A stretch of DNA of 64,000 nt from Rotaria sordida (Eukaryota; Rotifera; Eurotatoria; Philodinida; Philodinidae): positions 62,001 to 126,000 of the forward strand of contig CAJNOL010000312.1 in the NCBI GenBank assembly GCA_905250125.1, given 5' to 3'. Positions 24,578 to 37,924 of this stretch are shown here, one piece after another. Numbering within the stretch: the first letter of the stretch is position 1; every line of letters starts with the position of its first letter. Under the pieces are notes generated by a model. The model was not told the origin of the DNA, did not search any database, and was given only the letters and a program-made list of their open reading frames with translations. The translations under genes and the position numbers were made by a program.

Positions 24578-27500
24578 ATGCCTTATGGTGATGGTATTTT
24601 GGAATCACCAGCTGATCAATATGGAAAAACAACATTATGTATGCGTAATGCAAAACGTTTATTTAAATGTGCTGCTTATATGGTCTATTTTGTTGGTGTT
24701 TTGGTATTTGCTGTTGCAAGTAAAGGTTCATTTCTTCTTATGACACAAAGTTTAGGAAATCGATTACAAGTATGTATTTTTAATTCTTTAATAATATATA
24801 AAGAAGAATCTAGATTTGCTTATTATTATTATTAGGAAAAACAATATGCAAGTCGTTGGTCATTTATGTTAGTTGCTACAATATGTGTTCCATATGTATT
24901 TCTTTTTCTTGAAGCATTGGCAAAAAGTCTTTTTCGTAATCGACGTGGACCAGTTTTTACAGATTTAATAACAGTAATTGAAATTAAATTAAATTAAAAA
25001 ACACTATGTATATTTTTTTTTTCTTTAGATATTTGTTCTTGAGAGTATTCATACATTTGGTGTTTGTTTACTCGTATTTCGTGTTTTACCAAGTTGTGAT
25101 GTTATACGTGGTCTTTTATTAATGAATGCTGTTTGTACAATACCAGCATTTTGTAAATTAACATTATCAAAAAGTAATTCACGTCCAATGTTACGTTTTT
25201 TAACATTATTTATTGATTTGGCTGCATTTGTTGCTCAATGTTCAGTTTATTTTGTTGTAACAAGTACACAATATACAGCATTTTTAACAAAACCATCATT
25301 AACAACAACAACACAAGCAACAAATATTGGTGAATCATTATCATCAGATACATTTGATACATTAAATACAGCCATAAGTAATTCAATAAAAACAACAACA
25401 GATATAAATGAACATGTACAAATACGTTTTGGTTGGGAAGCACCTATTGCTTTATTTTGTGTATCGATTGTATGGTGGGAAAATTATGTTGATAGAGATA
25501 TTAAATTAGGAAAATTAAATATACCATTAGGAACATATAAAAGACATTTACAATCAGTACGATCAAAAGCAAATATAGGTGCATCAATATGGAAAATAGC
25601 ACTTACAGTTGCATTTAGTTTTCTTTTATTACCAAAAGAACGTTTTGAAAATGTATTTGTATCATTTAATAATAATCCATCAAATATTATATCTAATGAA
25701 CCATCATTACATACAGGTTCAGAATTAAATAATTATGATGCTGGTTCATTATCAAATCAATTTGATATGAATAATAATAATAATGATTTACCTGTACGAC
25801 ATAAACGTCAAATGCCATTATTTCCTGTTGATGATAATAATACAGTAATGGGTAAAATAGGTGGTAATGCAGATCAAATGTCTTTATTTCCAGGTAATAA
25901 TGATGATGATCCAGGTATAGCAGCTGATCCATTTGATTTTCAACCAGATAGAGTATGCAAAAAAAAAAATTTTATTTTATAAAATAATTTGATTTAATTT
26001 TTTTTGTTCTTGTTGTTTTAGGAAAAAACTATTGATGATTATTGGCATTCTATAGGACCATTTGTTCCTATGATAATACATTTTTTTTCTACAGGTCTTT
26101 GTTATTATTTTTCAAAATCAGCATGTAAAATGCAAATGCAACGTGTAGCATTTGCTGTACCATTAACATTAGCAACACCTGTTACATTAGCTATAATGAT
26201 TGGTTTATGTCAATGGAAAACTGATCAAATTGTATTTATACGTGAAATAATGTATTGGGAATGTAGTGAAAATTTAAATACAACACGTATAACATGGCAT
26301 ATTATTATTGGTTTATGTCTATGGTATTTATCACAATTATGGATAACATCACATATATGGTTTCCAGAAAATAAACGTTTAGCTACAACTGAAACGTATA
26401 AAGATATAGAAAAAAAAAATAACAACAAATTTTTTTTTTTATGTTTTTTTGAATAGATTATTTGTTCTTCCACAATATGATAGTTCATTAATTGAACAAT
26501 CACTTTTATTAAATCGACGTCGTAATGAACCAGAACATCAAAAAAATAAATTAGAAGAACATTTTGAAGATTTAGATATTATTGATGGAATGGCTGCATT
26601 TTGTAAGTGACTCATTTTTTTTACGTTTTATTTATTTTGACATCATAGATGACGTATGTCATAAGACTATTGTATGATAGAAAGATATTTACACATAATC
26701 TTCTTTACGTGTATGTGTGTGATCGTCTAATTTATAGAGGAAAAAAAGAAAGATGATGGCCTTTTTGATTGAATGTCTGGACAAATATTAAAACTATGAT
26801 GAGAAAATATTACATAAAAAAGAAAAAGAATGGAATGTTTAAGTTCATGTTTTTTTTTGTCTTTTTGTTTTCTTATAATAGCTGAAGATGAAAAATTAGA
26901 AAATAATACAAAAATTTATTTATGTGGAACATTATGGCATGAAACTATTAGTGAAATGATTCTTATGCTTAAATCGATCATGAGGTAAAAGAGAAGAAGA
27001 TTCTTTTTTCTTCATTCGAATAGAAAATGTAAACATTTGGGTTTGTGTTGTTTTTTTTTTTTATTTGATAGAATGGATATTGATCAAAGTGCAAGAAGAC
27101 AAGCAAGAGATGAATTTCAAGTTATTGATCCAGATTATTATGATATGGAAGGTGTGTAAATTATTTAAAAGAAAATAAAATATTTTGTATTTAAATGAAA
27201 AATTTGTACAGAGCTATGATATCATGTAGATCCATATGGGTTTTCACTGTCCTAAAAAGAGTTCGGACCCATAGCTTAATGCTGCATAGGTATCGCCAAT
27301 ATCCGATAGCTTTTAAAATAAATACTGTGGCTTCCTCAGAAACACCAGGAAAACTGACTTTTGAATTTCGACTTGAAACTTTCCATAAGATTTGAGCTCA
27401 TTGAGAATAGCTTATTGAAAAAGTTTTAAATATTTTCTTTGTTCCTAGGATACAGTTATAATAAAAGCTTGTCTTTTACACTGCTCACACACACACACAC

Positions 27501-30500
27501 ACACACACACCTTAGTAGATCTGATGTTCTTATTTCAGAAAAGGAGCAAATCAAAAGGTTGGAAATTTTCATCCAAAACTATTCTGACTAAGATCTGTTT
27601 CTATGCAAATTTACAAGCCAAAATTCGAGAATCAATTTTCCTGATGTTTTTGAGGAGAATTCTGGCATTCATTTTAAAAACTAACGTTAAAGTACAGTAT
27701 CGCGACAACAATAAGTTAAGAATCTAAACTGTTTTCAAAGTATTCATAGCTCATTCGATTCTACATAATGCACGTAGTCTCGACTCATCAGTTGAAGGAC
27801 TTTTCTCGTTAGACTCATTTGATAATGAAAAGATTTTTATCACAATAAGAAAAGTCTGAAAGATTTTAGATCTAACATCGACTTCTACCAAAATCTACCA
27901 TTATACATTTCCGTTATATTCTTTATCATTGTCCTTCATTCAGCGTACTATAATCAAACCAAACTAAGATGACAATATTCAGTTCTATCTCCTTCAAATA
28001 AGTAATAAAAATTAATTAAAAATAATTTCGTTCTCTTAATCAAACAATATTCAATAGCTGAGAATGTTCTATTATAAATATGTTCTGAAAGCATGTTGTA
28101 CAATCTGCTTCGAGGATTTTTCTTCCTTGTCTTATAAGTAGAGCTCATTGGATCCAAAATTTTTGATCCGGAACTCTGTCGATTAAACTAGTTCGTATCT
28201 GAACCTGAACTGTACTCATAATTTCAACGAAATTTTTTAGTCTAAGCATGATAGTCACTCCGAAGATGTTAGATACTTTTTATCGATTATTTGTATTCTA
28301 CTACGGACACATTCTATATATTTCTCCGACTGTCTTGACAATGATCTTATAGTAATGAAGTCATTATTAACTGTTACGTTTAGACTATGAACTACTGTTG
28401 AGATAGCTCCAGATTTGAGACAAACTCTACGTATAAGAAAATTTCATTTGTTAAATTCTTAATTGATTATATTCTCTAATAATGATTTAATTCTTATCTT
28501 TTATTAGCTCATGTCTTTTTTGATGATGCATTTTATCATGATGAAAATCAACAACGTACATTAAATATGTTTGTTAAAGATTTTTTCGAAGCTATTAATA
28601 AAGCTGCTGGGTAAATCGATATAAATATATATATATATATATTTTTTTTTTAAATGAAAATATTAATATAAAAATTTTAAAATATCTTTAGAATTGTTCA
28701 TGATGTTGAAGGTATGAAATTAGCACCACCACAAAAAACAGCAACACCTTATGGTGGTCGTTTATCATGGCGATTACCAGGTGGAAATTTACTTGTTGTT
28801 CATCTTAAAGATAAACTTAAAGTTAGTAAGAAAAAACGATGGAGTATGGTAAGTTTTAAAATATATTGACATTAATTTGATATACAAAAAAAAAAGTTAT
28901 GTTAAGGTTATGTATATGTATTATTTACTTGGTTATCGTATTCTTGGTCAATGTGAACAACGAATGAAATCATTAATAAAATTAATTGAAGATTCACCAG
29001 ATAAAAGAAATTATCGTCGACATTTTGATCAAAATGAAGATTTACATGTTTATTATAAAGATATTCTTGGACCACGTTTATTACTTGAAGTATATTTCGA
29101 GGGGAAAAAAACTAAAATCTAAATTATTCTCTATTTTGTTTTTAATATAGGCTGAAAATACATTTATTTTATCTGTTGATGGTGATGTTGATTTTGGTCC
29201 TGATTCAGTTCGAATGTTAATTGATCGAATGAAAAAAGATAAAAAAGTTGGAGCAGTTAGTAGTCGAATTCATCCTATCGGTAGTGGTCCATTAATATGG
29301 TATCAGGTAATTTTCTATCTGTATCCCTTAACTCATTGTTAATGTCTTCACTTCGAAACTTCATTGCTGTTTTACGGGCCACCTCAACTCCATCCATAGA
29401 AAATTATCCAAAAAATTGATACTTTTGTTTTATTTAAGCTATTCATTTATGTACTATAAGCCTCTAAGTATTCTTTTTTTTTTATAAAGATTTATGCATC
29501 ATTTTTCATAAACACAATATAAAGACATAAAATATCGTAAATAAGATTGTCTGGAATTGTTTGCATAACAGCATTGAAGTGTACGATCAAAAAATTCACA
29601 CGAATCGAACAAACCGACAAAACCGATGTAATGTGATTTTGATCTAGAAGACAATCATAAACGTCATACTGTGAATTATTACTATTAATGAGGAATTTAC
29701 AAATGAATCTATTTGGAAAAAACGATCTGGACACAATAGACAGCAGCTTTAACAAGATGAAAAATTATGCCTATAACACCATGGATGTTCTAGAGTTCAC
29801 GTAGACTCACAGCTGCTTAGATCTATTCCTGATTTCTGATAAGAATATTATGCACCTACTAAAGACTAGAGTACTAGACGAAAAACTGTAAAATGGGTCG
29901 ATCTGAACCTAACGAAAGGTTCAAAATAAAATATAATATTTTTTTTTGAATAGAAAATGGAATATGCTATGTGTTATTGGTTACAAAAAACAACTGAACA
30001 TAGTCTTGGTTGTGTTTTATGTGCACCGGGTTGTTTTGCATTATATCGTGCATCAGCTTTAATGGATGATAATGTTATGAAAGTATTTGCATCACGTTGT
30101 GAATCACCTGAAGATTATCTTCTACGAGATTTAGGTGAAGATCGTTTTTTAAGTAAATTATTAATTGAACAAGGTTATAGAATTGAATATTGTGCTGCAG
30201 CTGATGCATATACACATGCACCAGAAACATTTACAGATTTTTTTAATCAACGTCGTCGATGGATACCATCAACACTTGGTATAACTGTATCAATACTTAA
30301 AAATTATCGTCGTACAATACGTATTAATGAAAGTGTTTCATTTTTAGCTGTACTTTATCATGTTTTTTATCTTGCTTTATATATATTAAGTCCAGCAACA
30401 ATAACAATAGCAATAGCTGATGCATTTAATGCTACAACTGATATTGATGTATGGGCTGCATATACACTTGCTTGTTTTCCTGCTATTGCATTTTTAATGA

Positions 30501-33500
30501 TTTGTTATCATGATATAACAGAAGAAAAAAAAATTATTTGTGCAGCTATATTTGGTACATATTATGCTATTGTTATGATGATTGTTGTTGTTGGAACAAT
30601 TGTAAGAATGGTTGATGGTTCATGGAAAACAACAGCAGTCTTTTTTCTTCTTTTTATGGGAATTATTTTCTTTTTTACAGCTATTTGTCATCCATATGAA
30701 TTAAGTAAGTATGAAATGAGAAAGAATTTTTTTTTTCCAATATATATATTTCTTGGAGAAAATTATTTGAATATTTTGTATTAATTATTGTCAATGGATT
30801 AAGTTTGTTTCTTTCTTTTTTTGCTTGTGAAGGATATTGATTTGAGATCAAGTAGAGATAAATTAACTAAATCAAAAGAAAAAAAGAGAAAAGAAGAAAT
30901 ATTTATTATCTATTGTGCGAGAGAACCTTTTCGAGTATTAAAATACTTTTGAGCTGAAAATTTGACCATAAGTAGGAGATGTATAGACTAGAGAAAGTCT
31001 AAGAGGATATGGACGCAAATTGTGATTTAGCTGAGATACTGACATCTGACTATAATTTTCCTGCAAGACTACACTTTTCGGGTAGAATCAAAGTGTCATA
31101 ATTTTTAGACAAGTTACCTTCAATAAACCAGTATATTAGCGTAATAAGGTTTTTTTATGGATATTTTGGAAAATTCATATTTCGGAGGTGATTGGTCTAA
31201 AAATTCGGAAATTTTGTAAGCAAGCTCATCTAGATTGAAACCTCAGTGTGGGCGAAGTTTCAGATCAAAATTCGAATCTTTGATTCTACCGCAAAAGTGG
31301 AGTCGTGCAAGAAAATTATAGCATAATGTTGGTATCTCAGCTAAAGTATAACTTGTACCCATATTCTTTTAGGCTTTCAATTAAAGAACTTTCTAACACC
31401 TGAGAAAGTCCCCTCGTTAGTGTAAGAGCTACAGGAGAATTGAGCCTCGTAAAAATTTTAAAGTTGTTGCTAACGGTGATCCAACCGGAGGTCTGCGAGG
31501 GGCTCAGTCTCCCATTCCTGACCTCTCAGCTTGTGAAAATTTATTACACAAATTGAATATGTATATTCTAATAACTAGAAAGAAAATACTAAATTGTGGT
31601 GATAGAGGACATATTTTCTTTGAATAGATCAGCACTTATACATCTCGTTTGTTTGTCAAATGTAGATTCTCATATTTGTTTATTTATTTAATACAAGATC
31701 AATATTTCATAGATTATTTAAGATATAATTTTCTTTTTAAAACTTTTTCGTTCATGAAAAAATCAATCAATAACGCTTAAAAATAAATACAAACTCATAT
31801 TCATTTGATTATATTTAATTATTCAAAAAAATCTAATATCAATAAAAATAAATCTCTATATTGAAAAATTTATTTTTAGACTGTGTTCAACCATGTTTAC
31901 TTTTTTTTCTTTGTGTTCCAACATCCTATGTTTTACTTGTTATATATGCATTAACAAATTTAAATGCAAATGCATGGGGTACACGTGAAGATATATTTAT
32001 ACCAAATCGTAAAAAAAAACAAAAATTTAAAAGTCAAGCTGAATGTTTACAATTTCTTGAACAACAATTTTCAAATGCTAAAAATTCAAATGAATTATTA
32101 GCTGTTGTTGAAAATTTAATTGATGAATGTCATTCACAACGTACAGAATCAAGTGATCAATTATTAGCACAAATAACAGCTGTACTTAATCGTATAAATA
32201 TGTTTGATGATCTTGATAAACGTTTAAATAAAGGTTTAGATTTACATGGTCTTGGTTTAGAAGAACTTGTTGAAGAACAAGAAAAAAAAGATCCAAATCA
32301 AAATATAAATCATGAACAAAAACGTACAGAACAATTAATTAATAAATATGATGATCGTATAAATCCATATTGGTTCGATCATCAATTAGTTAAATATGCT
32401 GATATTAAATATTTAAATGAAAATGAATTTATTTTTTGGAGACGTTTAATACAAAGATATTTAAAACCAATACATATGGATGCATTAGAAAAACAAAAAT
32501 TACAATTAGGTTTAAATGATTTACGTGATCAAGGTGTATTTGCTTTTTTTATGCTTGATGCATTATGGATAGCATTTGTTTTTTCTGTTTTACTTGCACA
32601 AAATCGTTTAAAAGATATGTTATTTATACCTGTACCTATACCAAGTTCATATAATGATCATGCTATGATTGAACCATTAGGTGTTATGTTAATATTTTTT
32701 TTTGGTATTATATGTTTAATACAATTTATAGCTATGCTTTGTCATCGTTATAATACATTTCAACATATATTAGCATCAACAAAACTTCGTTCAAGTAAAT
32801 TTGAAGGTGTTAGAATTGAAGATATTATGGATATTGTTAAAATGCTTCAACAAATCAAAGTAAAAAAAATAAAAATAAATCAATAAGAAAAATAATTTTT
32901 GAAATTTTTTTTTTTTAGCCAATCGATGAAGAAAATGAACCATTACCAGATTATAGTGATGGTGAAATGGACAAAAATGATAATCCACATAATGGAATGA
33001 AAGGTGGTGATGATGATGATCGATCACAAGGTGGATCAGGTGATGATGATGTTTTTATTCAAGCAGCTGCTATTGCTGGTGAAATGAATAATGAACCGGG
33101 TGTAGGAAAATATCATATTGTCGATGAAAATGGGCCAGTTAGTGTAAGGAATATACATTTTTTTTTAAATTAAATTTATATAAAAATAATAGAGAAATAT
33201 TTCAATAGTCATTTCAATATCGAATGTATGAAATAGATATGAGCAAGATCGAACCGAGACAAAAATTTTTTTTCGGCATAGATCGCAACTGAATTTTGTT
33301 TTTGATCGACATTTTTTTCATTAGGAATGATATCTGTTATGGCCGTATAAAACTTGTATCGAATGTCAGATTATCACAACTCATATGTTCAAAATAGATA
33401 TGGACAAGATAGTTCCGGTTGCATTAGGATCGAGACCAAAAACGACTGATTCTGAAAACGTGTCCAGTATAAACTGAGAAATAGTTCTACATATGTTCTC

Positions 33501-34409
33501 ATTCAATCGAAATGTTTCTGTATCTTATCAAAAGAAAAACAAATGAAAAATTTTGAATAAATCGAACGAAGAAAAAAATGAAGTCTTCATAATACTTTCA
33601 AATTTTTTAAACAAAATTGTTTTAATATCTTTCCAAAAGACTCATCACATATTGAATAAATCGTTTTGTTTTAATCAATATGATTTTGTTTTTCTTTTCA
33701 TTCAAGCGAAAGCAATTATAATGTTATCGAAAATCAGATGTAAATATGATTGACTTGTTGTTTAATAATATTTAAATACAAAATAAATTTATTCCTTTTT
33801 CTTTTTTTTTTTTTTATATATTTTAGCGAAAACTTCGTCATAGAATAAGTCGCCGTAATCCTGGTAAACCTTCTGATGATCGTCATCATCGTAAAGGTGT
33901 CGATAATCCATCATTTCAACATGAGGATTCTCAACATGGAATTGAACGTATAACATCACCAAAACGAAATCGAAAAATACGATCAAGTATATTATTTTTT
34001 CATTGTTTTTTTTTTTATTTTTTGTTAAATCTAATATTTTTTGTTTGTGTTAATATTAGGTGCAAGTCCATCAAAAAAATCTCGTAATGTAAAACCTCGT
34101 ACACATAGTGAAAATCGTCATTTAAATTCTCATATACGTTCACCACAACAACAAGATACATCAATTTTAACAACAACTCAAGCTGGAGCTTCAGCTGTTT
34201 ATCCATTACCATCACGTCATCAACGTCGTACACATTATAATAAAAAATTACAAAAGAAAAATTCTCTTGATGCTAATTTTCGTCGTCGTGTTGAAAAATT
34301 AAAAGAAGCTACAAGTTCAACGGAACTTGATATGAAATTACTTGATAAAAAAATGACAAAAGTTCTTTTTAATATGCATGGTGTTCCAGTTGGACCAAAT
34401 GTTTTATAA
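24578..34409 (+). CDS. CHS: Chitin synthase, metazoan GT2 family, multi-pass membrane enzyme
   Basis: Sixteen exons: 24578-24769, 24836-24973, 25029-25952, 26022-26395, 26457-26602, 26882-26984, 27072-27151, 28508-28610, 28692-28848, 28907-29089, 29151-29306, 29954-30704, 31880-32859, 32919-33143, 33827-33986, 34060-34409; all in frame, about 1,673 residues. N-terminal membrane segments and a Thr/Asn-rich loop precede the catalytic domain, which has HVFFDDAF (about 654-661), SVDGDVDF (Asp810, Asp812), GEDRF (Glu914-Arg916) and QRRRW (951-955): the UDP-GlcNAc binding and processivity motifs of chitin synthases. The downstream membrane cluster ends in WGTRE (about 1135), the marker of animal type enzymes. 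Two more membrane segments follow, then an acidic and finally a basic, disordered cytoplasmic tail of about 300 residues. All key residues are present, so it should be active at the plasma membrane in making chitin for jaws, cuticle or eggshell (inference). AATAAA is at 34432. Confidence 0.95.
27152..28507 (+). other. 1.36-kb intron in chitin synthase
   Basis: Begins GTGTGT and ends TATTAG, just before the exon with FFDDAF. It contains a (CA)13 run (27486-27511) and otherwise complex non-coding sequence that is less AT-biased than typical introns here. No protein-like frame. Confidence 0.5.
27486..27511 (+). repeat. (CA)13 microsatellite
   Basis: Uninterrupted CA repeat inside a chitin synthase intron. 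Confidence 0.95.
29307..29953 (+). other. 647-base intron in chitin synthase
   Basis: GT-AG intron between the DGD exon and the EDR/QRRRW exon. No exon or recognisable repeat. An antisense open frame in it is not protein-like. Confidence 0.5.
30985..31385. repeat. Foldback (inverted repeat) element in a chitin synthase intron
   Basis: A left arm at about 30985-31107 and a right arm at about 31268-31385 are reverse complements of each other with about four in five positions matching. Shared blocks include TTTAGCTGAGATAC, CTATAATTTTC, TTGCA.GACT and GGTAGAATCAAAG. The spacer is about 160 bases. It has no reading frame, so it looks like a MITE or foldback relic sitting in the 1.2-kb intron (30705-31879) between QRRRW and WGTRE. 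Confidence 0.75.
33304..33456 (+). repeat. Dispersed repeat, copy 1 (chitin synthase intron)
   Basis: This segment matches the reverse complement of 41661-41810 over its length, with shared blocks TCGAATGTCA, ACTCATATGTTC.AAATAGAT, TGGACAA and CGAGACCAAAAA.GACTGAT. A shorter, more degenerate partial copy precedes it at about 33219-33270. It lies in the 683-base intron 33144-33826. Confidence 0.75.
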
Positions 34410-35470
34410 AAAAAACAAAAGTACAAACAAAAATAAAACAGAACCCTAAACAAACAAACAGACAAATTGTTCGCTATCATCATTTTGCTATTTAATTGAT
34501 CGCGTGTGAATGTGTCACATTAAATTAATACATGTTCAGTACACATCGTCAAGGTTTATGTGATCATATGACAATCGAACTAACTCTTTTGTGAGCACAC
34601 GAACGACATTCTTCTTTTTTTTTTTTGGTTAAATGATGGTTTTGCGTACATATACATATATGTATATATGATTTTAATTTGTTTTGAATGAGAGAAGACG
34701 ACCCTTTTAAATAAATAAAATATATCTTGAATCAATCTATCAGAAAAACAAAACAAAAAAATAAATAAAGAAATAAAGAATTCTCTTTTATAATTATTTG
34801 CATGATTAATAAATTTAGTTTTGATCATCATATCGGAATCTTTTGTGAGTTTTAATCTGTCGACTAGGCCAATTCTCAACACCTGTCTACTCAAGAAAAG
34901 CCGATTGAACTTAGAACGTGTATGTGTGTGTGTGTGTGTGTGTATGTGCACTCAGTCAATAGTAAGCTTTCAACTGTTACTAATCTTCTATGTTGATGTG
35001 TATTTTGAACAATACAATACCAAAGGATAATAGACTAGCAACAAAAAATGTATATATATATATACATATATATATTCCTGCTTGAGGCATCATTTAGTGT
35101 TTTGAAGTACAATAACATTAAATTCTTTTAGTCTATTTCAAAAGAAAAATTATTATGATTCTTTTTAATACAAATCATCTATTTAAAAATAAAATGTTCT
35201 CAACATATTAGACCATATGTTTTAATCTTTAAAAAGAAGACAAACATATCCCCTCAGGTACCGATCATGTTGCTGATGATGTCACATTTGTTTTCTATTG
35301 TCGTCGATGTTAAACATTGATTTAATTAGCTTTTTTTTTTCTAAATTATACATATATATTATCCACACTTGAAAATATCCGTCGATTAAACAATATTTTA
35401 AGTTGTTGTTTTGTTTTCATACATACTCCCATATTAGTTCCAAATATTTGAAGTTCGAATATTTGAATAT

Positions 35471-35490
35471 ACATATTCATATGAATATGT
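35471..35490. repeat. Perfect 20-base palindrome
   Basis: ACATATTCATATGAATATGT reads the same on both strands. It is AT-rich and lies in non-coding DNA, so chance or a dimeric factor site are both possible. Confidence 0.8.
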
Positions 35491-37904
35491 CACGTCTTAT
35501 TCACTTGATAGACTCGAATGAAAAAGAACTAAACTGTACATTAGACGCGCCATGCTATAATAGCTTAATTTGTTCACATCGTCGGAGTGCCGCCAAATGG
35601 TAGAGAAATTCCCTATGCCATTTATTTCAATAAGAGAGAAAAAATGTGTCTAAGAGGAGAGTATATTCACATACATATATATGCATATATAATCATTCGA
35701 TTGAAAGTAATCTAAGGAAAAAAAAAAAAGGTTCAGGTATGTCTATATTATAATTAACTTTTTATTGAATTTATGAAAGCCGAGAAAGTTTCATTCGATT
35801 GAATTTTGATATTTGAAATAAGAAAATATATATATTGTATATATACATATTAAATTATATTCATCAAATTTAACTAAGGTTTCATTAGAGAAATTCGTTT
35901 CAAATATGTACATACATACATATTTTTTTTCTTAAAAGTTCAATCTATATTGTCTTTTAAACAAGTTCTAAGGTTTCATTTTAGTCATCGTTCAAAATTA
36001 ATTTGTACAAATAAGACTTCATATGAGTCGTGCTTATCCATATATGATCTTTTTCTTTTACTTGTTAAAATAATTTTGTATGTATAATATGTTGACATAC
36101 ATAGAAAGTTCAATTATATTGAATTCTTTTCATAGAATGACTTTCACTTGTATGATAGAATTATTCTGATGACAATGCCGGCATCATCTTAGACATTCTC
36201 AATTCAAATTTTTTATTCATAATGTTGAAAATTCATAAATGTACAAAAAAAAAAAGAGAGAGAGAGATTGAATTCGAAATCACGTTCGTTAAACAATGCA
36301 TTCAAGTTTTTCTTTTTCTTTTTTTTGTTTTGTTTTGTTTTGTTTCTATTCTCTCTGTATGTGAGGATCTAATAATTGTTCATAATCAAAAGATCTCACT
36401 TTCTTTTCATGCAGTCAATTGACTCTTTCCGCATTATTTCAAAGAATGAATATGAGAAAAAAAAGAACAGTAGGGGTGCTATATAGATTTTTTTCTTCTT
36501 CTTCTTCTTCTCCTCTTTCTCTCTCGCTTTTACATACAATTTAATCAACTATACATGAAGTTCATTGTCAAACAAGAAGTACTTATGAATTTTCTTTATA
36601 CTATTCTTATTTAGATGAAAAATTACTTCCGTTTATCATACTTAAACTGAAGAAAACAATAGACAAAAAAAAAGGAAGACAAAAGGAAAATAGAAACATA
36701 ATAATCGACATCTGATTAGAATGTTGGCCTTCTTACGTCAAGATGCCTCGAGGCATCTTCTGTTAAAACAATTGTATATATGTGTGTGTGTGTTTGAACA
36801 TATACACATACCATATACACATTATCTATGTGATGCCTTGCAGCCGTGTCCTTCTATCATAGTCTATCTCTTATCAGCTTCAGTCGGCACATTCAGGAAC
36901 TAAAAAAAAAAAAACGTAATGAAATCTTCAAGGTGCAAATGAATGCTGTGTGTGTGAAATAACAATGCCTTTTTTTTCTTCTTTTTACTTTATGTTGTCT
37001 ATGGAATGTATTAGATGGCGGCGTCGGCGGTATTGATATATATGAAATTTGAAGAAACTGAGTGAGTATAGTACTATAGTTTTCATCATTAGACATTTTC
37101 TTTTCCTTCTTCTAAGATGAAATCTAATACAGTTAGCGAAAAAAAAAAAAAAAAGACTTCGTGCGTGTTCAACATTGTGTAATACAATCGTTATTATTCC
37201 ACATTTTTTCCTTTCTAATGAGAAGATGACCGCTAGACTAAGATTGCCTAAATTAGACTGACTACCGGTAATTAACGATAACGTGCATGTAGAGAAAAAA
37301 AAGGGAAATCACGTCTGACATTGTATACATATGTGTGTGTATATATATATATAGATGCATATATGCGTGTGTGTTCTGTTAAAACAATCACCGTTCATAG
37401 GACATAAATCATTGTTGAGACAGAAAGAAGACTAAGCGAGATTGAGATGGTCATTGCAGTCACGTACTAAACATGCGATTCATTTATTTCAATAAACTTT
37501 AATATAGTTTTCTTTTGATTGTTAGTGGAACAAATGGACAATCTCGTTCTTTTTTTCTTTTTGTCTGTAGAAGAAAACTGACACAAAAAGGTATATCCTC
37601 TTCGTATTCTTTTCTTTTTTTTTTTCTTCTATTCTCTCTCTGTACTCTCTTCGTATTCTCTCTACTCAATGGTCATCATTGGTAGTTGTCCAACATAACG
37701 AAGAAGAAGAAGAAGAAGAAGAAAAAAGGTTCCGTGTAAAAACATTTGCTAACTATACATACATACATACATACATATACATTGAAAGAGAAAGTATGTA
37801 TATGTACACATGTATTGTCCACTTTGTGTGAAGGTGAAATGACATTAACAAGAACTATTTGAAGTTATATTGTAATTGATACTTTAGATGTTAGTTTGCT
37901 TGAT

Positions 37905-37924
37905 TTTTTTTTTGTTTTTTGTAG
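37905..37924 (+). promoter_or_regulatory. Splice or trans-splice acceptor immediately before the Ig gene ATG
   Basis: A T-rich tract ends in GTAG and the next base begins the start codon. Either a leader intron ends here or a spliced leader is attached here. Bdelloid rotifers are known to use spliced-leader trans-splicing, so the second option is realistic, but the sequence alone cannot choose. Confidence 0.5.

Larger units (their letters stand above)
34410..37924. other. Intergenic between chitin synthase and the Ig receptor gene
   Basis: About 3.5 kb without a supported gene. It contains a (TG)10 run (34923-34942), TATA-rich stretches, a perfect 20-base palindrome (35471-35490), short GA and TC tracts and (AAG)n near 37701-37722. 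The latter half is likely upstream and 5' leader sequence of the Ig gene. Confidence 0.4.

Noticed and set aside
29492..29755. Antisense frame of 87 codons inside a chitin synthase intron
   Set aside because: No family resemblance, lies wholly in an intron with good splice sites on the other strand.
34923..34942. TG repeat considered as a bdelloid-type telomeric repeat
   Set aside because: It is a plain dinucleotide microsatellite; no TGTGGG-type units are present.
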